Notes: generated from the letters alone by a model not told the origin. 64,000 nucleotides of DNA from Niallia endozanthoxylica (GCF_008710145.1 NZ_VYKL01000019.1:82990-146989); one strand, 5' to 3'; shown: positions 1 through 8,908, counted from the first letter of the stretch. Translations and numbers: made by a program.

Positions 1-17
1 TGCTGATTATCAGTCAT
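1..17 (-). CDS. 5' end of an unidentified gene
   Basis: On the minus strand an ATG at 15-17 is preceded by a good AAGGAGGAA ribosome-binding site at 25-33. It opens a reading frame that runs out of the window after five codons (M-T-D-N-Q). It lies downstream of the cyd operon on the same strand, so it may be co-transcribed. Too little is present to name it. Confidence 0.5.
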
Positions 18-109
18 AAATTATTCCTCCTTTACGAGAATAGTTTTTCCCTTGAATTCAGGCGCAATCAAACCTTTTGAAAGGAACAAATTCCTTCTAT
101 TATATATAA

Positions 110-214
110 TCACTTTTTTGTAACGCTTTCATCCTTAACGGCACTCCAAAAAGAAATAATAATGGACGCAACTACCACCATTATTGGTGCATAAAAAATA
201 AGAAATTCATCCAT
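110..214 (-). CDS. cydS: CydS-like small subunit of cytochrome bd oxidase
   Basis: This is a 34-codon ORF with an AAGGAGG ribosome-binding site, starting 28 nt after the cydB stop. The protein is a single membrane helix (about residues 4-25, beginning M-D-E-F-L-I-F-Y-A-P) followed by a short charged tail. The N-terminal FLIFYAP-type sequence, the length and the position directly after cydB match CydS, the third subunit of Geobacillus-type bd oxidase, which packs against CydA. The match is from memory of the family, not an alignment. Confidence 0.85.
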   Translation of the reverse strand: MDEFLIFYAPIMVVVASIIISFWSAVKDESVTKK

Positions 215-241
215 CTCTTTTCCTCCTTACGCATAATCATT

Positions 242-1252
242 TCATTTACCTTCCACATACTCTTTATTAAATAAAAATAGATTAAGCAGCAGATACAAGG
301 ACGGGATAAGCAAACCTAAGCCTGCAATAAATGCGATAACTAGTGCGGTAGCCATAGCTGCATTTGTAAAGCTGTCATAAAGGGTCAGATACGGGTAAAG
401 TAAGTAAGGGTAGTGGGAAATCCCATAAGCGAAAAAGGCCAGGGAAAATTGTCCTATTAACAATCCAAGTGCTGTCCCGTATGACTTCTTTTTCCATAAT
501 AAATAAAATGTTCCCATAAATAATAAAAAAGATAGAACAAACATCCACCACAAATGTATTAATTGTTCATAATGTTCCATATTATGTGAGCGCATTTCAA
601 CAATAATTCCCGCTGCAGTGAGTATCATCGGTACAGCAGTAGTCAATGCGTAAAGCCTCATTAAGCTGGATGCTGCCTCATCTTTTGCTTTATGGGCATA
701 CCAGGTTAAGAATACAGCTGAAATATAAAGTACAGCTGTTAAACTAAGCAGTACAATGCTCCAGGTTAATGGGCTAAAAAAAAGCATTTTATAATCCAGG
801 ACAGGACCAAATTCCTCCATCCTGATAAATCCTCCCTCTGAAATCGTTAAAACAATCGATAGGGAGGCGGGGATAAATAAACCCGTTAGTCCATAAAGGT
901 ATACATATCGCTTATGACGGAGCTTTCCATAGGTTGTAAACGCATAATAAGCCCCGCGAATCGCTAATAAAATAACGGCAATGCTGACAGGAACGAGGAG
1001 AGTAGTACCGTAGTAATAGGCTGATTTCGGGAAAAAGCCAACAATCCCAACAAAGAAAAAGACTAAAAATACGTTAGTTACTTCCCATACTGGAGATAAA
1101 TAACGCTGAATAATTTTAGTTAGAATATGTTCATTCCCTCTAAATGTACTATATGCATTAAAAAAGCCTGCACCAAAATCAATGGATGCGACAATGACAT
1201 ATCCGAATAGAAAAATCCATAATACGGAAATACCGATTATTTCAAGTGTCAT
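242..1252 (-). CDS. cydB: Cytochrome bd ubiquinol oxidase subunit II
   Basis: A 336-residue polytopic membrane protein with about eight or nine hydrophobic segments and the CydB N-terminus (helix ending in a GYVIVASIDFGAG-type motif). With CydA it forms the bd-type terminal oxidase that reduces oxygen to water with quinol electrons in the cytoplasmic membrane. Its ATG overlaps the cydA stop by four bases (ATGA), so the two are translationally coupled. Similarity is to the YthB branch found in Bacillus and Geobacillus. Confidence 0.93.
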   Translation of the reverse strand: MTLEIIGISVLWIFLFGYVIVASIDFGAGFFNAYSTFRGNEHILTKIIQRYLSPVWEVTNVFLVFFFVGIVGFFPKSAYYYGTTLLVPVSIAVILLAIRGAYYAFTTYGKLRHKRYVYLYGLTGLFIPASLSIVLTISEGGFIRMEEFGPVLDYKMLFFSPLTWSIVLLSLTAVLYISAVFLTWYAHKAKDEAASSLMRLYALTTAVPMILTAAGIIVEMRSHNMEHYEQLIHLWWMFVLSFLLFMGTFYLLWKKKSYGTALGLLIGQFSLAFFAYGISHYPYLLYPYLTLYDSFTNAAMATALVIAFIAGLGLLIPSLYLLLNLFLFNKEYVEGK

Positions 1253-2598
1253 AGGTAATCACCAGCTTTCTCTAATCCTTGATCTGCTAATTCTTGTTCA
1301 ATCGTATTTTTTCGAAACATCCGAATTAACACGACAATACTGCCAATTCCTAAAACAATATATAGTCCGGTAAATAGAAGCAACATTAAATCAACCTGAC
1401 CGCTAGTTGTTGCTGCATGGCTTGTTTTCATAATTCCACGTAAAATCCAGGGTTGTCGTCCTACTTCATCAAGCCACCATCCAGCTTCGATTGCCAGGAT
1501 AGAGAGCGGTCCTAATAGTAAAATGAGCCAATTAAACCATTTAGAAAGAATAAAATCCCACTTTTTAAGTGTTCCAATCCAATAGATTAGTGCAACCAAA
1601 ACTGTAATCATGCCAATCGTCACCATCGCATCAAATAAATAGTGAATATAGAGGGGAGGAGTTTCATCTTTTGGAAAGTGGTCTAGACCTATCACTTCTG
1701 CTGTCGGGCTGCTATGAGCTAAAATACTGAGGGCAAATGGAATCTTAATCGCATATTTGACTACATCCTCGTCAAGGATTCCATATAAAATAAGCGGAGC
1801 ATTTCCTCCCGTTTCTAGGTGCCATTCAGCAGCAGCTAATTTTTCCGGCTGATATTCAGCTAGAAATTTCCCGGAAAAATCTCCAATTACCGCCGTTGCA
1901 ATCGAAAAAATCAGTCCAATCTTCATGGTTAGAAATAGAGCTTTTTTATGATACACATGTCTTGAGCCTCTAAGTAACCTGTATGCAGCAATCGAGGCTA
2001 GGACAAATGCGCATGTCATAAAAGCAGAAGTAAGAACATGCGAAACTTTAGTCGGGACAGCCGGATTAAACATGGCTAATAATGGGTTAATATTAACAAG
2101 CTGTCCATCTTGAATATCAAACCCTTGAGGAGCATTCATAAAACTATTCACAATCGTAATGAACACAGCTGAGAAGGACGCACCAATGGCAACCGGAATC
2201 AACAGCATGAAATGTTTCTTCTGATTTTCAAATCGATCCCACGTATATAAATAAATCCCTAAAAAAATAGCTTCAAAGAAAAAGGCGAAAGTTTCCATAA
2301 ACAATGGGAGAGCAATGATATGGCCTGCAAGCTCCATAAAATTAGGCCATAACAAGGACAGCTGCAGCCCAATAGCCGTTCCAGTTACAACGCCTACAGC
2401 AACCGTTATGACGTACCCGCGGGCCCATCTTCTTGCTAAAAGTATGTAATGATGATCATTCTTTTTAATACCAATCCACTGCGCAATCATAATCATAAGC
2501 GGAATCCCGACACCTATGGTTGCATAAATGATATGAAAAGATAATGTTAATTCGGTTAATACACGGCTGTAGAAAACAGCCTCTTCATTCACCATCAT
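1249..2598 (-). CDS. cydA: Cytochrome bd ubiquinol oxidase subunit I
   Basis: Haem-bearing quinol oxidase subunit, 449 residues with the chosen start. It carries the CydA/YthA signatures: the early helix FHIIYATIGVG with a haem-ligand histidine, the conserved GTAIGLQLSLLWPNF segment, and the FFFEAIFLGIYLYTWDRF helix. The open frame extends further upstream, but the AAGGAG box at 2606-2611 is 7 nt from ATG 2598, so I start there. The Q-loop is short, as in the Bacillus YthA type. An upstream 31-codon membrane ORF ends inside this ribosome-binding site, which implies coupling. Confidence 0.93.
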   Translation of the reverse strand: MMVNEEAVFYSRVLTELTLSFHIIYATIGVGIPLMIMIAQWIGIKKNDHHYILLARRWARGYVITVAVGVVTGTAIGLQLSLLWPNFMELAGHIIALPLFMETFAFFFEAIFLGIYLYTWDRFENQKKHFMLLIPVAIGASFSAVFITIVNSFMNAPQGFDIQDGQLVNINPLLAMFNPAVPTKVSHVLTSAFMTCAFVLASIAAYRLLRGSRHVYHKKALFLTMKIGLIFSIATAVIGDFSGKFLAEYQPEKLAAAEWHLETGGNAPLILYGILDEDVVKYAIKIPFALSILAHSSPTAEVIGLDHFPKDETPPLYIHYLFDAMVTIGMITVLVALIYWIGTLKKWDFILSKWFNWLILLLGPLSILAIEAGWWLDEVGRQPWILRGIMKTSHAATTSGQVDLMLLLFTGLYIVLGIGSIVVLIRMFRKNTIEQELADQGLEKAGDYL

Positions 2599-2609
2599 TC
2601 CCATTCTCC

Positions 2610-2705
2610 TTATCCAGAAATAATACGTCCTAAAATAGATAGTCCCATAATGAAAGCGACAATAAAACTCAGCCAAATTAATTTCCGTTCATGATTTTTA
2701 TACAT
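2610..2705 (-). CDS. 31-residue single-helix membrane protein preceding cydA
   Basis: An ORF too short for usual gene callers: ATG at 2705, AAGGAG box upstream, TAA at 2610-2612. The product has a charged N-terminus (M-Y-K-N-H-E-R-K), one hydrophobic helix (about residues 9-26, LIWLSFIVAFIMGLSILG) and a short tail. Its stop codon lies within the cydA ribosome-binding site, so translation is probably coupled. It is not CydS, which is found after cydB. By position it could be a CydX/CydY-like accessory helix, but I do not recognise the sequence. Confidence 0.6.
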   Translation of the reverse strand: MYKNHERKLIWLSFIVAFIMGLSILGRIISG

Positions 2706-2948
2706 CTATGTAACTCCTTTAAGTTCAAAAAATCACAATAATTTCGGTTTCAGCATACTTTGAATAGGATATCCGAAACCTATATATTTATTCTTTTATA
2801 GAAAAGGGAAAAGAGATTAACTGTTTATATAAATGTTAGCTGATAAGGAGTGGAATGGAGAGAGGGAGGGCCTGTCCTTCAAATCAACTTCCCATTAAAA
2901 GGGGAAGCAGCCTATGGGGGAAAGAAAAATAGAAAGTGAAGCAATAAG

Positions 2949-3485
2949 TTATTTGGTAAAACGATTAGCGTAGCAAGAGGCAACAAAGGAATTTGGTTTA
3001 ATCTTAGGTTCAATCCCCATCGATTCAATCCGTTTAACCATTTCTTCTACAAATACTCTTGTCTTATTTCTGTTTCCGGCTCCGATATCTAAATGTCCTT
3101 CCATCGTAAAGGAAGCACCTCTATAAAGGTTTGGTAGTACGATATCAATCATTGTATTTTTCCTTTCTTCGGTAAACATAGAAACAATTTCTTCCGTTAA
3201 GGAAGTTTCCTTTGAAATTCGTTCATGAAGCATTTTCATTTTTCTTGGAATCACGACCTTTCGGATACACGCCCATGCGCCTTTCCCTTCATTCAAAATA
3301 ACAATTCCAGTAATGAACCTTGTATATCTATCATGAACTTGAGAGTCAGTACCAATCATTAAACGGAAGTTGCCACTTCTGTCCAAATTCATAAATTTAA
3401 TAATCCTATTAAATGCTTCTTCAAAATTCATATTTCTTTCCTGAGAATTTTGAAACAAGAAATCTCTTTCAACATCATATTTCAT
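2949..3485 (-). CDS. ykuK: YkuK family RNase H-like protein
   Basis: A 178-residue soluble protein with the YkuK/DUF458 pattern: an early IGTDSQVH motif, in which the aspartate is a candidate metal ligand of an RNase H-like fold, and a C-terminal PNSFVASCYANRFTK end. The frame is open further upstream, but ATG 3485 (M-K-Y-D-V) follows an AAGGGTG box at good spacing and gives the usual N-terminus. The molecular function in Bacillus is not established. It is a single gene, facing away from ltaS. Confidence 0.8.
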   Translation of the reverse strand: MKYDVERDFLFQNSQERNMNFEEAFNRIIKFMNLDRSGNFRLMIGTDSQVHDRYTRFITGIVILNEGKGAWACIRKVVIPRKMKMLHERISKETSLTEEIVSMFTEERKNTMIDIVLPNLYRGASFTMEGHLDIGAGNRNKTRVFVEEMVKRIESMGIEPKIKPNSFVASCYANRFTK

Positions 3486-3518
3486 CCAATCACCCTTCTT
3501 TTTATACATTTTATACAT

Positions 3519-3946
3519 TTCTCAAGACATCTTGTTAATAACGTATAAGGCACATATGGGTAAGACTTGCTACATTCATATGTATGCAGTCACAGGTCTT
3601 AAAAATGATATTTTTTGATAAAGTTTTTATTAGAGGCATTGCAAATAAAACACCCCTATTACAATGAAAACAAACCGATTAAATAATTGCTGCAATCTTC
3701 CAGATAATCAGTCAAATTATAAAAGGCAGGCGATGGTGATAGGAGAAAGTATACTTGACATTTTTGTATCTTAAAGTATAAAATGATAATCATTCTGCTC
3801 CAAACGTTGAGCTATGCCTTTAATACGAATATAAGCAGTTCTTAATTTTTTATGAAAAGAAATAATAGATTATTAGATTTAATTATTTTTTAACTAAAAT
3901 ATCCGAAATTCATGTATAATAGTTTGTTAGAAAGTAGGTGTAACAA
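3519..3946. other. Divergent intergenic region ykuK / ltaS
   Basis: About 430 bp with no supported gene. It holds two candidate promoters toward ltaS: TTGACA-16-TATAAA at 3755-3782 and a TATAAT at 3915-3920 that lies 26 nt before the ltaS start and has no good -35. Nothing else stands out. Confidence 0.5.
3755..3797 (+). promoter_or_regulatory. SigA-type promoter with overlapping Fur-box-like sequence
   Basis: A consensus -35 TTGACA (3755-3760) and -10 TATAAA (3777-3782) are separated by 16 bp. Directly after lies TGATAATCATTCTGC (from 3784), which matches 11 of 15 positions of the TGATAAT-N-ATTATCA Fur/PerR-type box. It points toward ltaS about 150 bp away. The promoter is fairly convincing; the operator is only suggestive. 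Confidence 0.5.
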
Positions 3947-5902
3947 ATGAATAAAGGATTCCTGAAGGGGACAAGTATTCTCGATAAATATATCGGTTTT
4001 TTCTTTTTGACCGTATTGTTCCTATGGATCAAAACATACCTTATTCAATTAACACAATTTAATTTAGGAATTGAAAATGGGATTCAAGAATTTTTGTTAT
4101 TCTTAAATCCATTAGGCTCAGCGTTATTACTCTTAAGTTTTGCATCTCTTTTTAAAGGTCGTAAAAAGTATATTTGGTTACTGATTATCCATTTTTTAAT
4201 GACATTTCTAATGTACGCCAATGTCCTGTATTACCGATTCTTTAATGACTTTATTACGTTACCAACCATTTTTCAGACACAAAACTTTGGTGATGTAAGT
4301 AGCAGTGTATCTTCATTATTACGACCGTATGATATCTTGTTCTTTGTAGATAACATTTTGTTATTAGGATTACTTGTTTTTAAAATGGCCAAGATAGAAA
4401 TGAAAAATATAAGCAGAAGGAAAGTAGCAGCGTTAGTTTCTCTTGCTTTAGGGATTTCATGCTTAAACTTAGCATTAGCTGAAGCTGATCGTCCTCAGCT
4501 ATTAACGAGAGGCTTTGACCGAAATTATATTGTTAAGTACTTAGGTACTTACAATTATACAGTTTATGATGCTGTTCAAAGTACTAAAGCATCTGCACAG
4601 CGCGTTACAGCAGACTCTAGCGATATTACAGAAGTCATTAACTTTACACAATCTAATTATGCTGAGCCAAATCCGGCAACCTTTGGTATCGGTAAAGGCA
4701 TGAATGTGATTTTCTTCCACCTTGAATCGATTCAAAGCTTTTTAATTGATTACCAGCTGCACGGGGAAGAGGTAACACCATTTTTAAACTCTTTAACAAG
4801 AGAACCAAATACGATGTATTTCAATAATTTCTTCCATCAAACAGCACAAGGAAAAACAGCTGACGCGGAGTTTATTCTTGAGAATTCATTATATGGTTTA
4901 CCACAAGGCTCTGCCTTTACAACAAAGGGGTTAAACACCTATCAAGCTGCTCCGGCTATCTTAGGTCAGCAAGGTTATACATCTGCTGTATTCCATCCAA
5001 ATTCCGGAACATTCTGGAATCGTAACGAAATTTATAAATCATTTGGATACACGAAGTTTTTCGATTCAAATTACTATGAAATGAAGGAAGAGGATTTGGC
5101 TGATTATGGATTAATGGATAAGCCATTTTTTGCAGAATCTATTCCGCTTTTAGATACATTACCACAGCCATTCATGGCGAAGTTTATTACTGTATCAAAT
5201 CATTATCCATATCCGATTGATGAAGAAGATGCAACAATTGCACCGCATACAACAGGTGATAAATCGGTTGATACGTATTTCCAGACAGCACGTTATGCTG
5301 ATGAAGCTTTACAAGAATTCTTTACGTATTTGAAAGAAACTGGTTTATATGATAACTCCATTATTATTATGTATGGTGACCATTATGGTATCTCGAAAAA
5401 TCATAATAAAGCAATGACACAGGTGTTAAATAAAGAAGAAATCACTCCTTTTGATAATGCTGGATTACAACGTGTACCATTGTTTATCCGTGTACCTGGC
5501 ATGCAGGGGGGCATTAACCATGAATATAGTGGGCAAATTGATATTCTTCCAACACTTCTTCACTTACTTGGAATGGATTCAAAGGAATATGTTCACCTTG
5601 GTACGGACCTATTATCTGAAGGTCATGATGAACTAATTCCATTTAGAAATGGAGAGTTTGTCAGTCCGACAATTACATCTGTTGAAGGAAAATTTTATGA
5701 TTCTACAACAGGTATTGAATTAGATGAAAGTCGAATAGAAGAGGCTAAACAACAGCAGGAGATTGTTCGTCATAAATTAGCGTTATCAGACAAAGTTGTA
5801 AATGGTGATTTATTGCGATTCTATACGCCTGAGTCCTTCACTCCAATTGACCGTTCTAAATACGATTATACAAAACAAGATGATGAATCTAATGAAAAAT
5901 AA
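3947..5902 (+). CDS. ltaS: Lipoteichoic acid synthase
   Basis: Polyglycerolphosphate LTA synthase, 651 residues. It transfers glycerol-phosphate from phosphatidylglycerol onto the growing LTA chain at the outer face of the membrane. Five N-terminal membrane helices (residues 1-180) are followed by an extracellular sulfatase-type domain. The catalytic set lines up with S. aureus LtaS: E260 (HLES), nucleophile T304 (QGKTAD), D478 and H479 (YGDHYG). A TKASAQ stretch near residue 215 could be the signal-peptidase cleavage region. It is a single gene ending at a strong terminator. The paralogue (LtaS, YfnI or YqgS class) cannot be decided here. Confidence 0.93.
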   Translation: MNKGFLKGTSILDKYIGFFFLTVLFLWIKTYLIQLTQFNLGIENGIQEFLLFLNPLGSALLLLSFASLFKGRKKYIWLLIIHFLMTFLMYANVLYYRFFNDFITLPTIFQTQNFGDVSSSVSSLLRPYDILFFVDNILLLGLLVFKMAKIEMKNISRRKVAALVSLALGISCLNLALAEADRPQLLTRGFDRNYIVKYLGTYNYTVYDAVQSTKASAQRVTADSSDITEVINFTQSNYAEPNPATFGIGKGMNVIFFHLESIQSFLIDYQLHGEEVTPFLNSLTREPNTMYFNNFFHQTAQGKTADAEFILENSLYGLPQGSAFTTKGLNTYQAAPAILGQQGYTSAVFHPNSGTFWNRNEIYKSFGYTKFFDSNYYEMKEEDLADYGLMDKPFFAESIPLLDTLPQPFMAKFITVSNHYPYPIDEEDATIAPHTTGDKSVDTYFQTARYADEALQEFFTYLKETGLYDNSIIIMYGDHYGISKNHNKAMTQVLNKEEITPFDNAGLQRVPLFIRVPGMQGGINHEYSGQIDILPTLLHLLGMDSKEYVHLGTDLLSEGHDELIPFRNGEFVSPTITSVEGKFYDSTTGIELDESRIEEAKQQQEIVRHKLALSDKVVNGDLLRFYTPESFTPIDRSKYDYTKQDDESNEK

Positions 5903-5924
5903 GTAAAGATATTATTAATAAGAA

Positions 5925-5955
5925 AAAAGAGACTGCTGAAAAGGCAGTCTCTTTT
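5925..5955 (+). terminator. Intrinsic terminator of ltaS
   Basis: A 12-bp perfect stem (AAAAGAGACTGC / GCAGTCTCTTTT) with a 7-nt loop, 22 nt after the ltaS stop and ending in a T run. Confidence 0.85.
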
Positions 5956-5982
5956 ATTCATAATCAACCTTTTAATTGAAAA

Positions 5983-6011
5983 AAATCAGCACATATAAAT
6001 GGTGCTGATTT
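5983..6011 (-). terminator. Intrinsic terminator of racA
   Basis: AAATCAGCAC / GTGCTGATTT stem with a 9-nt loop just past the racA stop. Read on the minus strand it is followed by a run of T. Confidence 0.75.
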
Positions 6012-6012
6012 T

Positions 6013-6513
6013 TTAATTTCCAAAAATGAATTTGAAAAAGCTTTTCTTTTTACGTGACTTTGCTCCAACACTTTCACTGCTCGCAGCAATTTCTGTTTTT
6101 TCTTTTAATAAGATTTCCAGCTGTTTGACCCGTTCCGTTAATAAGGAGATTTGTTCTTGTAACTCTTCCATTTCACGGCGATGCTGTAATATTTGATAAG
6201 ATACGACTGCATCGGCCTTCTGATTTAGACTTATCTCCAAGCTTTTCACTTTATGAGTCAATTCATCTATAGTTTCATCTGCTTGTGTTTCTTTCACAAT
6301 TCCCGTACGTTTTGGGAGATGAATCGAAATATCCTGTAATAGCACACCTTCATGCAGCTGCTGTTTAACTTGTTTTAATAGTTCGATATCATTTTCGGAA
6401 AATACAAAATGACCTAACTCATTTCTTTCCATCTCTAAATTTAATTGTTTCACCCATCTTTGTACGGTACTTGTCGAGATCCCTAGCAATTTAGCAACTG
6501 CTTTTGTATTCAA
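6013..6513 (-). CDS. racA: Chromosome-anchoring protein RacA
   Basis: Sporulation protein that binds origin-proximal DNA and tethers the chromosome to the cell pole through DivIVA. The 166-residue product has an N-terminal MerR-like helix-turn-helix (residues 3-30, including STVQRWVKQLNL), the RacA-typical ERNELGHF segment, then a long coiled coil (about 90-150) and a basic tail (KSRKKKSFFKF). I take TTG 6513 as the start because AAGGAGGG lies 7 nt before it and it gives the family N-terminus. The open frame extends 75 codons upstream without a ribosome-binding site. Confidence 0.88.
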   Translation of the reverse strand: MNTKAVAKLLGISTSTVQRWVKQLNLEMERNELGHFVFSENDIELLKQVKQQLHEGVLLQDISIHLPKRTGIVKETQADETIDELTHKVKSLEISLNQKADAVVSYQILQHRREMEELQEQISLLTERVKQLEILLKEKTEIAASSESVGAKSRKKKSFFKFIFGN

Positions 6514-6755
6514 TTTATATCCCTCCTTATATCTAATATTTCTTCTTTCTTTGGTACATTCCTTCATGGTTGACAAAACAAGAAGCAATTCGTCATTAAA
6601 AATGCTCATTCTAGTTGTTGTCGAATGAAGAACAAGCCTTAAAGCACAGGTTGATTTTACCCGGTGATTCATTGAAAAAGTTCTTTCAAGAAAATAAGTA
6701 TCATAGGATGTATAAATAGTAATAAAAAATTCCCGCAATGTTAGGGAGGGATCCT

Positions 6756-7562
6756 GTGATAAAGGAGTTGGCCAGTGCCATAAAAAATAAAGACGTTATC
6801 CTATTTGTCGGATCTGGTGTTCCCAAAAATCTAGGATTACCTGTGTATTCCGAATTGATCAATCAAATGGCCGAAAATTTAGGCTTCGATCCAGCACAAT
6901 TCAACTCTTGGGGAAATGGTGATTTTTTAATCATGGCTGAATATTATTATAATCAAAAGGGCACACTAGGTGCCTTAAGAAGCTGGATGGACCGGTTATG
7001 GCATCATTCAAATATTGATATAGGTAAATCGGAAATATATAAACTAATCATTGAATTAGATTTCCCTGTTATTTATACAACGAATTTTGATCGCTGGCTG
7101 GAAAATGCCTATGATTATTATCAAAAAGCATATATTAAAATTACGAATGTAGCTGATATCGCCAGAATAAAAAAGAATAAAACCCAGATTATTAAATTTC
7201 ATGGTGACTTTGATGATGATTCATCACTTGTTTTAACAGAATCAAGCTTTTTTAAGCGGCTTGATTTTGAATCACCATTAGATATAAAATTGCGCTCCGA
7301 TTCTCTTGAAAAATCCATCTTATTTATTGGATATAGTTTGTCGGATATTAATATTCGCTATATGTTATACAAACTGCATAAGCAATGGAAAGAATCTAAT
7401 TATGAACATATACGACCTAAATCTTATATTCTATTAGTTGAACCAAATCCTATCAAAGAAAGTATATTAAAGGAAAGGGGAATTATTCCCATTGTATCAG
7501 CAAATGAAGAACCCGGAACGGCCTTAATGAACTTTCTAAAAAACATTAAAGATAGCATATAG
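6756..7562 (+). CDS. Stand-alone SIR2-like (SIR2_2) domain protein
   Basis: A 268-residue protein that is almost entirely one SIR2-like domain. It shows the NAD-binding FVGSG motif near the N-terminus, the YTTNFDRWLENA segment with catalytic-type Asn and Asp, and a KFHGD motif with the histidine position of sirtuins. Start GTG 6756 is chosen because GGGAGG at 6744-6749 sits 6 nt before it. Such domains act as NAD hydrolases in several anti-phage systems (ThsA, DSR, Gabija-like partners), but here there is no partner gene. It lies head-to-head with racA. Function unproven. Confidence 0.8.
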   Translation: MIKELASAIKNKDVILFVGSGVPKNLGLPVYSELINQMAENLGFDPAQFNSWGNGDFLIMAEYYYNQKGTLGALRSWMDRLWHHSNIDIGKSEIYKLIIELDFPVIYTTNFDRWLENAYDYYQKAYIKITNVADIARIKKNKTQIIKFHGDFDDDSSLVLTESSFFKRLDFESPLDIKLRSDSLEKSILFIGYSLSDINIRYMLYKLHKQWKESNYEHIRPKSYILLVEPNPIKESILKERGIIPIVSANEEPGTALMNFLKNIKDSI

Positions 7563-7587
7563 CCGGCTGAATGTAACAATTTAAAGC

Positions 7588-7980
7588 TTATCCTTCTGTG
7601 AGAGTGTTCTTAAATTGATTACCTTTTTGAACATACGATGCGATTGACAAGTGAATTAACTCCAAGTCCTTTTCATTTAACTCACAGACAACTTTTCCAG
7701 GTAAGCCTGGAACCAGTGGTCGGGGAGGAATCTTTTTCCCAGATGGAATAAGTGTGTTCGCACCGATAATACATTCTTCTCCGATTTGTGCACCATCCGA
7801 AATGCTTGAGCCCCTACCAATCATTGTACGTTTTTTCACAATATAAGCATGAAGAATAACATTATATCCCACGGTAAACACATCTTCTATCATAGTTACA
7901 TCACCAATTAGATGAGCGCCAGGTGCAATAAATACATCTTCATGAATGACTAGTGACTATTGATTAAAAGGAATAAACAA
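7588..7980 (-). pseudogene. Broken gamma-carbonic-anhydrase-like hexapeptide protein
   Basis: A left-handed beta-helix (hexapeptide) protein of the YtoA/PaaY/gamma-CA family. The frame opens with TTG 7980 behind AGGAGG (7988-7993), but codon 8 is TAG. After the stop the same frame gives IHEDVFIAPGAHLIGDVT and then jumps to the IEDVFTVGYNVILH region. About 40 residues normally found between them (the SSIWFN..LRGD..I..NIQD segment) are missing. The rest, ending GKKIPPRPLVPGLPGKV, is intact. One nonsense codon plus an in-frame deletion of metal-site residues indicates a pseudogene. Confidence 0.8.
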
Positions 7981-8182
7981 ATAAAGACCTCCTATAGGCA
8001 TTGTTTATTCTCAACTTTAATATGTACGCTTCATCGAATGGCAAGGGATATTTATTTATTCTCCGTATGAATTCAATACATTACTTTCATCATACCATAT
8101 AGAAAATATAAAATGGGAGTATAAACTGAGAAATGAACCTATTCTAAATCTCTTTCATAAGGATTTATACCTACAATCAAAA

Positions 8183-8216
8183 AAATCCCCCCTAAGCGAC
8201 ACCTTAGGGGGGATTT
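8183..8216 (-). terminator. Terminator of the phasin-like gene
   Basis: A 14-bp stem (AAATCCCCCCTAAG / CTTAGGGGGGATTT) with a 6-nt loop, followed by T residues on the minus strand, directly after the gene at 8227. Confidence 0.85.
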
Positions 8217-8226
8217 CAACTATCTG

Positions 8227-8532
8227 TTAGTTTTCATCCTTGTTAACATCTTTATTTTCAAGTGCTTGAATTCTACGCTCTAGTTCAAGGAACTCTTCTT
8301 TTGTGACAAGATTTAAATTCGTTATAGCTTGATTCACTCTTGTCTTCACGATATCATCTAATTCCTGTTTGGCTTGTTCACCTTTTTCAACCCACTGCTG
8401 GATAAGATCTTTTGATTCGTTTCTGCTCACTTCACCTCTTTGCACAAGAGTGTCAACCATTTTTTCAATTTGTTCTTTTGTTACAACTGCAGCACCTAAA
8501 CCGAGTGTGAAAACTTGTTTAAAAAGATCCAT
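8227..8532 (-). CDS. Phasin-family-like small helical protein
   Basis: 101 residues, predicted all alpha-helical: an amphipathic N-terminal part (MDLFKQVFTLGLGAAVVTKEQ), a middle segment with VDTLVQRGEVSRNESK, and a C-terminal coiled coil (about 75-93). The pattern fits the PhaF/PhaI-type phasin superfamily annotated in many Bacillus genomes, which in other bacteria coat polyhydroxyalkanoate granules. No PHA synthase gene is in the window, so the role is open. It is monocistronic. Confidence 0.65.
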   Translation of the reverse strand: MDLFKQVFTLGLGAAVVTKEQIEKMVDTLVQRGEVSRNESKDLIQQWVEKGEQAKQELDDIVKTRVNQAITNLNLVTKEEFLELERRIQALENKDVNKDEN

Positions 8533-8908
8533 TTGCTAATTCCTCCAGTTGTTTAATAAACATGTTATGGATACTAATGTTCAATAAAGGACAGATTCAT
8601 AACATTTTCCCTTATTGCCTGAGCACCACAAACTTCATACTCTTATCATACACTATTTGTCAAAAGGTGCGTAATATAAATGCAGGAAGAATAGCCATGT
8701 TCTTATTGGCCCTACGATTATTAGACACATACCTTTCATAATTCTCTAAACCTTTTATAAAGGTCCGTAATTGGAATTTCATGTTTATAATCTTATTGGA
8801 GATAAAATAGAGGATAAGGCATTATTAATGAAAATACCGCTCTTTTGCTAATGTTTATAATTTGTTATTCTTATAATAAGAAATACTCATAGAGCGAGGG
8901 GAACACTG
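8533..8908. other. Divergent intergenic region
   Basis: About 375 bp between the phasin-like gene and the ketopantoate-reductase homologue. Two TATAAT sequences occur at 8856-8861 and 8872-8877 on the plus strand without a convincing -35. No ORF with a ribosome-binding site was seen. Confidence 0.4.

Noticed and set aside
6514..6738. N-terminal extension of racA in the open frame
   Set aside because: Unlike any RacA, no ribosome-binding site, and a strong AAGGAGGG precedes TTG 6513, which gives the standard N-terminus.
6756..7562. Member of a Thoeris, Gabija or other multi-gene defence system
   Set aside because: No TIR, nuclease, helicase or sensor gene within several kb; neighbours are racA and a hexapeptide pseudogene.
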